Assembly: GCA_965112735.1 (NCBI GenBank)
Contig: OZ218960.1
Location: forward strand, 558,001 to 622,000
Direction of reading: 5' to 3'
Source of the DNA: Phaeosaccion multiseriatum
Lineage: Eukaryota; Ochrophyta, other classes
DNA length: 64,000 nucleotides
Translations under genes and position numbers: made by a program
Shown: positions 47,411 to 57,054 of the stretch, piece by piece
Numbering within the stretch: the first letter of the stretch is position 1
How the letters are laid out: each line of letters begins with the position of its first letter
Notes under the pieces: model-generated
The model's database searches: none
The model's input: the letters and a program-made list of their open reading frames with translations, nothing else
What the model was told of the DNA's origin: nothing

Positions 47411-49295
47411 CTACTGGCTGGGGCGGCTGCTGCCCGCACCGGCGAGGGCCTCACACACTTGAACAAAGCGTTTGACAGAGGCTTCTCTCCTGTCCCCCAT
47501 GGAGGGCCCCAGGGAGTTGCACACTGAAGCTGAGAGGTACCACACCTCACGCAGCGACCGGCGATCATCACATCTGTCGGGTGGAGAGGGAGGGGAGGGG
47601 AGGGGAGGGAGGGGGGGAAGAGAGAGGGGGGAGGCAGGAGGGCAGGAGGGGAGAGGAGGAGGTGAGGGGGGAGACAGAACCGGGGAAGAGATAGAGGGTG
47701 CTGCTGCGGGGGGGTGGAGGAAGAGGGAGAAATGGTCACTCGATAACAGAGGCACTTGATTAACGTTGGCGGGCAAGGACACAGAGAAGGGAAAGGAGGG
47801 GAGAGAAGGGAAGGGAGGGAGGGGAGAGAAGGGAAAGGAGGGAAAAGAAGGGAAGGAAGGGAGGGGAGATACATGCATGGAGGGAAGAGAGGAAAGGAGG
47901 GAGGGGAGGAAAGGAGGGAGGGGAGGAAAGGGAGGAATGGAAGGAAGGAGGGGGAAGGAAGGAGAGAGACAGAGAGTGGGGCTGTTCGATGGCAGCGGAT
48001 GGACAGAGAAACAGACAAGACGGAGGGAGGGAGGGAGGGAGGGAGGGAAGGAGGGTGTCCTGTCTAACCCCACGCCTGCTGCCCCTTGGCGGCTCGTACC
48101 CCCCCAAACAAACCCAACCACCTAACCACCCCACCATCCATCCACCGACCCACCCGCCCACCCACCTATCGAAGGCCTCTGCGGCTTCCTCGAGGGCATC
48201 CAGTGCCTTCCGCAGCCTCCTCTCCCTCCTCCTCCTCCTCCGCCGCTGCTGCGCCTCTCCTCCCCCCTCGCCCCCCTTGAGACTGACCCCTACAGAGCTT
48301 CCACTGGCACTACGAGTGAGCGTACTTCCCTCCTCCGCCAACAGGCTTTTGGCCAGCGCGAGCCACACCAGCCCCTTCTCCTCTAAGGGGGAGTGCTCGA
48401 CGATGTGCGGTAAGCAGGCTTGCACGAGGGACTTAGCCCTAGGGGTGGAGAGGAGGGAGGGAGGGAGGGAGGGAGTAGGAGAGAGAGGGAGAGAGATAAG
48501 AGTCAGGCACACACACACACACACACACAGAGGGAGAGAGAGAGAGCGGAAGGGTATATTTGATGACTTGGAGGAGTCACCTAAGAAACTGAAAGTGTGT
48601 GTGTGTGTGCGTGCGTGTGTGACAGGGAGGTAGAAAAGAAAGCAAAAGGGTGTCTGCCGCACTTAAAAAGACTCGCGCGTGGCAGAGAGCGTTGCAATGG
48701 GTCCGCAGTCCGCGGGCACCCCGCAGTTCCTTGCCATGCACTACCATCCCCACCCACCCACCCCCAAGACCACTCACTTGGAGGCCTGTCCGAGTGCGAG
48801 TCGCACCATCGCGAGAGTGAGTAACGCCTCCTTGTGGAGCGTGTGTAGAGAGAAGGCCTCGCTCACCGCCAGGCAGCGCAGCAGGGGAGGCAGCGCGAGG
48901 ACTCCGCGGTTGGGGTGTCCACTGCTTAGCTCGGCCCGCGCTTGCTGTGTGGGTATGGGCAGGTAGGCACGTAGGAAGGTAGGGAGGGAGGGAGGGGAGG
49001 GAGGGGAGAAGGAGACAGGGAGAGGAAGGGAGGTAGGCATACAGCGAGGCATGCGGGCAGACAGGCCGTCGGCCGGGGTCAAGTTCACAGCGCAAACTCA
49101 GAGAGGAAGGGGATGGCAGTGGATGGCAGTCCAGTCCAGGGAGAGAGGAGCGGGAGCGCGGGGGAGGACGGGCGGCAAGAGAGACAAGATAGGCATATGG
49201 GCAGCAGGCATATGGGGCGTATGGGTGAAAGGGCAAGCAAGTATATTGGCACACGCGCACACACACACACACACACACACACGCGCGCGCACAGA

Positions 49296-49338
<43 letters not shown>

Positions 49339-49821
49339 GTACACACGCACCAGCTGTAGCAGCGCCGCATGCCCCGGTGCGATCCCTCTCTCATCCGTCA
49401 CTCTCTGGGCCGCCTCCAACAACGCTCTTGCCCTCCCCCACTGCCCCTGCGCACAGCGCAAGCGCACTCTGTGCAGACTCGCTTCTGTCTGCAGCTGCGG
49501 CCGTCGCTCCTGATTCAGACATATGCCGTGTCCGATGACTGCAAGCTCCGCGTCGAGGCGAGCCGCCTTGCCGAGCTCTCCCCTGGCGAGGGCGCGGTTG
49601 AGGCGGAGACAGCAGTCGAGGTGGGGCAGCAGCACGCCGGAGGGGTGGCGGTACACTTCCTTTAGACGCGCCATCACCTCCAGCGCCGTGTCGTACGAGC
49701 AGGACCTCTGCGGCTGCTGTATCACCAACTGCTCAAGGCGGCCCTGAGCCTGGGCCTGAGCCTGCCCCTGAGCCTCATCCTGGTCTTGCTGCATGGGCGT
49801 GCGCGCGCGTCCGGCAGCAAC

Positions 49822-49869
<48 letters not shown>

Positions 49870-52800
49870 GTCCTTTCCCTTCCCCTTCGCCCCCGCCTTC
49901 CCCTTCCGCCCCCTCGTCTTCTCCTCCTCCTCGTCCTCCTCCTTCCCTTTCCCGTCCATCTCCTTCTCCCCCTCCCGCTCCATCTCCCCTGCGCCGGTCC
50001 TCCTCTTCCTCCTTCTGCCCCATGAAATGCCATACGCCTCTAGATCCGCTCCCGCCAGAATGGCTTTGATGACATGTGCAACAGCGAGCTGTACCTCCTC
50101 TGCCCCGGCCTCTCTCCCATATACCTGCAGCACGGTACGGGCACCCAACAACGCCTGGAAGGGGTACCCAAAGTCCTGAGGGATGGCAGTGGATGGGGAT
50201 AAGAGGTGGATGAGGATGAAAAGGCAGTGGATGGGGATGACAGTGGCATGGCCGTGGATGGAAGCGGGTAGTGCAGGGCGCGTTAGGTGTGTGTGTGCGT
50301 AGGGAGGAAGTGAGTGAGTGAGTGAGTGAGTGAGTGAGTGAGTGTGTGTGTGGGGGGGGGGAGCTCTCGAGCTCGCACACACGTACTCAGAAAATACAGA
50401 AGGGGGTAGGAAAGACATATTCCTTTTGTTCGGAACATTCCTTTGGTTCAAAAGGAGGAAGACAAGGCAAAAGAAACGAAACCACTGAGAATCGATATTC
50501 CCACCCCACCCCTCCACCCCTCCACTCCTCCACCCAACCACCCCACCCACCCACGCACGCACCCACCAACAACCCACGCACCCACGCACGCACCTGCATA
50601 GCCGCAGCCTCAACGAGCAATCTTTTTGTGGCAATTTGCGCCGCCAGGGCCGCCCGCCGCACCTCCTTCCCCCCTACACCCCCCCCGCCTCTTCCCCCCA
50701 CTCCCCCAGGCCCAGCCCCAAGCACTCCAGTGAGGCCCGCGGTGATGCCTGTATTGAGGTCGAGGTGCAGCCCGAGTGCGGTGGCGTCGCCTCCCTCGGC
50801 CATTGCGAGAAGACCGTAGAGGTGCCGCTCGCCGCTGCTGCTGCTGGCGCCTGTGGGATGGGGTGGGATGGGATGGCAGTGGATGGATAGCAGGGGATGA
50901 TGGATGCCGGGGGGGGGGGGGGGGAGAGTTGCGTGAGTGTGTGTGAGTTCGCCCGTGTGAGTGTGCATGTATGTATGTATGTATGTATGTATGTATGTAT
51001 GTATGTATGTATGTAGGTATGTATGTATGTATGTGTGTATGTATGTGTGTATGTATGTATGTATGTATGTATGTATGTATGTATGTATGTGTATGTATGT
51101 ATGTATGTATGTATGTATGTATGTATGTATGTATGTATGTATATGTATGTATGTATGTGTGTATGTATGTGTGTATGTATGTATGTATGTATGTATGTAT
51201 GTATGTATGTATGTATATATGTATGTATGTATGATGTATCATGCATGTGCATGTATATGTGTGTGTGTTCCGTACCTATTCTGCTTGTGGCGGAGGCGTG
51301 CGCGAGGGACAGTGTGGCGCATGCAGCGACGGAGCTGAGGCCGAGCTCGTCGGCACGCGTGATGCTCCGCCGCAGGACCTCACCCGCCTACAGCAAGGAG
51401 TGAGAAGAAGAGAGGAGGGGGGGATGGTGGGGTAGACAGGGAGTGGGGAGAAGGGGAAGGGGAGATGGCGGATACAGCGGGAGGGTGGACGGGAAGGTGG
51501 GGGGGGTAGAGAGGGAGGGAGGGAGAAAGGGAGGGAGCGGAGGGAGGGAGGGGAAGGGAGGGAGGGGAGGGGAGAGGGAGGGAGGGAGCGGAGGGAGCGG
51601 AGGGAGGGAGGGGAGAGGGAGGGGAGAGGGAGGGGAGAGGGAGGGAGGGGGGGGTATGGCGTGGCGGGTAGGAGGCGGTAAGAGATCAGCAGCAGCAACA
51701 GTAGGGCAAACGACGAGGAGAAGGAAAAGTGAAAGAAAGGGGGGTCCACAACACTTTTGACTCCCTTCCAACTCATGCACGACACCAGCTGCTGCTGCTG
51801 TACCACCAACTGCCCCACCTGCGAGTGCGGAGAAGCCGCCTCAGCCACTGCCGAGTCTCCGTGAACGTGCTGCAGCCACGCGAGGGAGAGAGCCACACAC
51901 ACATGGTCGTTGTGCTGATATGCCACAAGGGGGAGGAGGGGGGGAGGGGAGGCAGGGAGGGAGGTAGAAAGGACAGGAGGAGCAGAGAAAGGCGACAAGG
52001 GCGCAGAGAGTGAGAGGCTACAGAAGGAAGAGAGAATGAGCGAGAGAGAGGAATGGCAGTGAAAAAGTGTGTGTGTGTGTGTGCTTGCTCATGCCGGAGA
52101 GGGCAGCGCAAGCCTCGAACACGTGTGTGCGTGTGTGCACCGTCGCGTCGCACCATCCCGTCGTGACGTGTCACGAGCGGAGAGCACATGCCCCAGAGAC
52201 CCCACCGATACACCTCCAGCATGCCCCCACTTCCACCCCCATCCCCCCCCCCCCCCATCCACTGCCATCCCCCTCTCACCTGCTGCGCCACCCTCATAGC
52301 CTCGTCAAAGGCGTCGATGGCCAAGCGGCGGTGCCCCATGCGGTAGTGAAGCGCCGCCAGAGACAGCACCGCACTGGGGAGGACGTCCTGGGATGGCAGT
52401 GGATGGGAGGGGGGTTGGAAGGCAGTGGATGGGGGTAAGGGGGGAGAGTGGCAGTGGATGAGGATGTGTGTGTGTGCGTGTGAGTGCGTGCGTGAGCGCG
52501 TGTCACACGGCTAAGCAAAGGCCCTCTTTCGATACAGACGGAGAAGAGAGGAGGAGGCACACAGACACGCACTGCCCTTCGAATAAAGTGATAGAGAGAG
52601 AGGAGGGGGGCGAGGGAGAGAGGGATGGAGGGGGGGAGGGAGGACGCTTTGACTGTTTGGCATAGTGTGACACACAAAAACACCCCCCATCCTCCGCCCC
52701 CCTCCCCCCTCCAACCCCTCCTCCTCCTCCTCCCCCTCCTCCTCCTCCTCTTCCTCCTCCTCCTCCTCCTCTCCCTCCTCCTCCTCCTCCTCCTCCCCCT

Positions 52801-55761
52801 CCTCCTCCTCCTCTCCCTCCTCCTCCTCCTCCTCCTCCTCCTCCTCCTCCTCCTCCTCCTCCTCCTCCCCCTCCTCCTCCTCCTCCTCCTCCTCCTCCTC
52901 CTCCTCCTCCTCCTCCTCCTCCTCCTCCTCCTCTCCTCCTCCTCCTCGTCGTCCCTCACCATGCATGACGCGGCCATTCCCGGGTTCGGTCCTCCCCTCC
53001 TCAGGGGATAGTCAAAGTAGCGATGGAGGGCATCCAGTGCGCCCTGCTGCTCTCCATGCCCGAGGCAGTTGAGGAAGCGCAGGTAGTGAGCCCTAGGGAA
53101 GAGTAACAGTTACAGAAGGGGAAGGATTCAGTGTCAGTTTCAGTTTCAGGCTAATAGACGAGATATTGTACACATGGAGATCGAAGGCTTCATTCCTGTG
53201 GCCACTTCGAACGAGTCCCATCTGTGTGCGCGCGTGTGTGTACGTTTGTGCGTATCTCTCTCTCTCTCTCAACTCTCTCTGTGTGTGCATTTGTACATCA
53301 GTGATTTTGCGTGCCTCTTCCCTTCTGTATGTCAGTGTGTGTGTGTGGTCCAGCGACGGGCGTGTACACACATGCGTGCCTCTCTCTCTCTATCTCTCTC
53401 TCTCTCTCTGTGCGTGTGCGTGCGTGTGTGCTGTGCGCTGTGTGTGTATGTGTGTGCCTGTATATATCTGTGTGTGTGCATGTGGTCTGTACCTGGGCAG
53501 GTCCGGGTGTATCTCGAGCATGTCTTGAATGTCGCTCTCAAGCGCCTCGAAGGGCCGCAGGCTCTGCACACCCCTCTCCATGCCATGCACCTGGCATGGA
53601 CAAGGGGGGGGGGGGGTGTTGAAGTTGAGGTTGAAGTTGAGGTTGAAGTTGAAGCTCAAAAGGAGCACATAGCAAGGGAAGGGTTGATGGGTTGAGTGGA
53701 CGAAGGGGAGATACAAGAGCCCATACCCATGTACCTGTTGCTGCAGATGAAGCTGTAACTGCCGTGCCGAGAGCACGCTGGCATCGAGTCTGCTGCCCCC
53801 CGGGCCCAGGTGGGGCCCAATGTGCGTGGTATCCACCCCCCCTGCTGCCCGGATGGGTGTCGAGATGACTGGGGTTCCACCCCCACCCCCATACCGCGTG
53901 GGCAGGCCTGACAATGACGACTGATGTGAGTGCGCAGAGAGAGTGGTGCTGTTGAAGCCTCCTCCTCCTCCTCCTCCTCCTCCTCCTCCTCCTCCGAACC
54001 CTATTCTAACAGGGCTGGGACCCGCGCCGAGGTACGAGGAGGAGAAGGAGGAGGAGAAGGAGGAGCGGAATAATGGGGAAGCTCCTGTCGCCGCCTTGCC
54101 CCCCTTCCCGGCCTTTGCCGCCTCCGCCGCAGCGACACCTCCTGAGCCCCCTCGCCCTCCCCCTCCACCCCTCCCCCCCCTCCCGTAAGGACTGCTGCTG
54201 GTGCTGCTGCTGCTGCTGGTGTTCGCCGCCGTCGCCGCCACCGCCCCTGGGCGTGTCCCCACCGCAGGGCCCCCATCCGAGGGAGTGTGGTGGCTCCGCC
54301 TCCTCCTTCTTGCTCCACCACTGCTCCCACCTCCGCTGCCTAACCCTAACCCCAACCCTAACCCTAAGCCGCTGCCGCCACCGCCGCCACCGCCGCCGCC
54401 GCCGCCGCCACTGCTTCCCAGGCCTAAGCCTAGGCCCATACCGGTGCTGGTGCCACGTGTGGCCGACAAGAGACCCACACGCCCCCCTCCTCCTCCGCCG
54501 CCCATCCGCACGCCGCCCATCACCCCCAGGATGAGGTTGCTGCTGGTTTCTGCCTCGTCGTCGCCAAAGCTGGTGTCCGTACGACCAACACGGCCACCTG
54601 CATTGCCGCTGGTGTCAAGCCCGCCCACGCTGGTGTCTGCGCTGGTGTCGATATCCATGTCGAGGTCGATATCATTGTCGAGACTCATGTCCACACTCAT
54701 GTCCATGTCCAAACTTGTACTCACACTTGCGTCGAGAAGGCCCACACTGTTGCGTCGACCGCCGCCACTACTACTTCTGCCCCCCCCCCCCCCTCCTCCT
54801 CCTCCTCCTCCTCCTCCTTCTCCTCCTCCTCCCCTTCCTCCTACTATGCGACCGAACGCTGCTGTGGCTTCTCTTACTTGTGCTCCTGCCACAGTACGAG
54901 GCAGGGGCCCGTCGAGGGCGGCGGCAGCAGCGCGAAGAGCAGCACTAACACCAGCTGTAGCAGTAGCAGAAGAAGCAGCAGAAGGAGTGGAAGTGACACC
55001 ACCACCTCCACCACCACCACCACCACCACCAGCAGCAGCAGCACGAGGCAGGGGCCCGTCGAGGGCGGCAGCAGCAGCGGAAAGAGCAGCACTAACACCA
55101 GCTGTAGCAGTAGCAGAAGAAGCAGCAGAAGGAGTGGAAGTGGCTCCACCACCACCATCACCACCACCACCACCACCACCACCAACACCACCACCACCAC
55201 CACCACCAGCAGCAGCAGCAGCAGCCGCGGCGGCGCTCCGAGTCCGGCTGCGAGTGGTCCTGGGGGTGCTGCGCCTGGCACTCGTGACTCCGTCCCTCTC
55301 ACGAGAAGGAGTCTCTGCCTCTGCCTCTGCCTTTTCAGCGGACGAACAAGAGGCCCTGCCCTTGGCCTTTCCCCTCGTACCCCTTGCACTGCCACCCTTA
55401 CTGCGCACCCCGCTGTCGCTCTCCCCGATGGAAAAACGAATGAGACCGGAACCTCTGCTGTCTCTTCTTGCCCGCCCTCCACCCCCGCTCAGCGGTGAGG
55501 AGGGTCGCTGCCATCCACTACCATCATCCCCGCCCTGTCCACCTGTTCGGTTCCGCTTGCCTCTGCTGCCTTTCAAAGCGCTGACAAGGACCTCCTCCTC
55601 CTCCTCCTCCTCCTCCTGCTGTGTATCACCAACTGCTGAAGCACCTCGCACACCCTCGCCAATGGCCCTCATGTGCACCAGCCGCCTCACCGCAGCTGCA
55701 GTACTCACCGCCTCCCCACCGCCACCACCATTGGCTGCCATCCCACCACCACCGCCACCTC

Positions 55762-55807
<46 letters not shown>

Positions 55808-56277
55808 GCCTTCTTGTAGCCACACCAGGAACTGATCGTAGAGGCCAGAGAGGCGGGAAAAGCCCATGGCCTCGCAGTCCAGCAGTACCCTCCGTACGAA
55901 GATCCCCCACAGACTGTCCTTCTCAATGTGGGTGGGCCCTACCAGGCTGCGTGCCGCCTCCAGGGTGGGCGGGGGCTGCAGGCTGGCCTTGAGGCGCTGC
56001 AAAACCTCCATGAGGTCGTCGAGAGAGTCCACACGCCCGAGGATGCGCATCCAGCGCCGCAGGACAACGCCGCCAGCCCTGGGGTGCAGGAAGGGATGCC
56101 TGAGCACCACAGCCACGAACTCGGAGAAGGACCGCTCCCCCGCGGCGTCTACATGCTCAATCTCTCCCAAGATGAGGTCGGCAAGGCGGTGGAATTCCCC
56201 TGTCACGAAGGGCAGGGGGGTGTGATCGGGGAGAAGTCTCCTGCCGCCGCCACGCAGCAGCTCCGGTGGCGGGTGCG

Positions 56278-56317
<40 letters not shown>

Positions 56318-56617
56318 ACCCCCCCTTGCCTTCATCATCATCTTCTTCTTCTCCTTCTTGCCACTCCCGGTGCCGCCCCCCACGCCGATTCCTCCTCCTC
56401 CTTCTCCTCCTCTAACCGCTGCTGCGTCCGCTGCGGCGGCTACTGCTTCCTCCTCCTCGAGCCTCTCTTGCTCGTCGTCCTCCAACTGTTGGTCATCCTC
56501 CATCTCCAGCAACTGCTCCTGAGTCATGTGCTGCAGCAGCTGATCGGGACGCCCAACAAAGAGCGTGATGAGCACACATACCGCGAGCTTGTGCGGCGAG
56601 GCGCGCTCTAGAGACAT
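47411..56617 (-). CDS. APC5: Anaphase-promoting complex subunit 5 (APC5), with a very long low-complexity insert
   Basis: Scaffold TPR subunit of the APC/C ubiquitin ligase that drives mitotic exit in the nucleus. Exons 56617-53735, 53590-53493, 53092-52960, 52387-52280, 51914-51819, 51387-51276, 50850-50594, 50175-49351, 48944-48778, 48438-48166 and 47574-47411; about 1,700 residues versus roughly 750 in animals. The N-terminus SPHKLAVCVLITLFVG matches the family's P(Y/H)K(I/L)AV(L/C)VL start. The hallmark TPR segment is SLAALHYRMGHRRLAIDAFD + EAMRVAQQ + HNDHVCVALSLAWLQHV. Further TPRs are RRSITRADELGLSSVAAC, CCLRLNRALARGELGKAARL and GLVWLALAKSLLAEEG, ending REVWYLSASVCNSLG. About 700 residues of exon 1 (roughly 270-950) are Gly, Ser, Ala and Thr-rich, plus Gln and Asp. 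Phases all join. Confidence 0.9.
49717..49731 (-). repeat. 15-bp motif, exonic CAG-form (exact)
   Basis: Read as EQLVIQQPQ in the APC5 insert preceding SYDTALEVMARLKEVYRH. Confidence 0.88.
50181..50196 (-). repeat. Intron-end motif, CC-form at 3' splice site
   Basis: Exact; followed directly by CTCAG and APC5 exon 50175-49351. Confidence 0.85.
50871..50886 (-). repeat. Intron-end motif, CC-form at 3' splice site
   Basis: Exact, 20 nt before the acceptor of APC5 exon 50850-50594. Confidence 0.85.
50965..51232. repeat. (GTAT)n microsatellite
   Basis: ATGT repeats with occasional GTGT, in the APC5 intron after exon 51387-51276. Confidence 0.95.
51798..51812 (-). repeat. 15-bp motif, intronic CAG-form at a 5' splice site (one mismatch)
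   Basis: The APC5 intron after exon 51914-51819 opens GTGGGG then CAGTTGGTGGTACAG. The donor is chosen because its phase 0 matches the next exon. Confidence 0.75.
52255..52270 (-). repeat. Intron-end motif, GG-form at 5' splice site
   Basis: Exact; in APC5 sense it begins 9 nt after the donor (GTGAGAGGG then the motif). Confidence 0.85.
52391..52406 (-). repeat. Intron-end motif, CC-form at 3' splice site
   Basis: Exact; only CAG separates it from APC5 exon 52387-52280, so the motif itself serves as the pyrimidine tract. Weaker copies follow at about 52420-52460. Confidence 0.85.
52718..52958. repeat. (CCT)n tract directly at an APC5 donor
   Basis: In gene sense a (GGA)n run starting almost at the donor of exon 53092-52960. 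Confidence 0.92.
55621..55635 (-). repeat. 15-bp motif, exonic CAG-form (one mismatch)
   Basis: Read as SAVGDTQQEEE within the low-complexity part of APC5 exon 1. Confidence 0.75.
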
Positions 56618-57054
56618 CTTCTCTTCTCTACAGTGCAAATTTTTTTCTCTTTTAAACCCTCATTCTATCTTGCTTATTTCCCATTCTTTCTTGCCTCGCA
56701 GCAGCGGCAGCACCTGAGGAAGTTCCACCCTATTCGATGGAGCTCCACTTGTCGTCCGGGGGAGGGGAAAGGGAAAACAATGGGGGGAGGGAAATGTAAA
56801 CAAAGACCCGGCAGTAGTAAGTCAACGATATCCTTCGATCCATCCTTCCCTTGCCGTTTGGGGTGAAGGTGTCGGTGTCGGGCGGCGTCTCACGATCGTC
56901 TCTCCTCCCGATCCTTTGGCGCCTCCTCGTCATCCTCTGTGTGTCTTCGTCTGGAGCCGAAGGGAGGGTAGAGCCCTTGCGTCTATTTACCCTGAAGGTG
57001 GTAACTTCGGAGGAAAAGCATCCATCCCTCCTTCCAGGAAGACCTTCTGATGTT
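56618..57054. promoter_or_regulatory. Divergent 5' interval, APC5 / COMMD
   Basis: 437 bp; AT-rich at 56638-56700. An ATG-less open frame from about 56851 precedes the COMMD start and could be leader or a non-AUG extension. Confidence 0.45.

Noticed and set aside
54201-55835. 544-residue plus-strand ORF
   Set aside because: Antisense shadow of the Gly/Ser-rich part of APC5 exon 1; only Pro/Leu/Ala low complexity.
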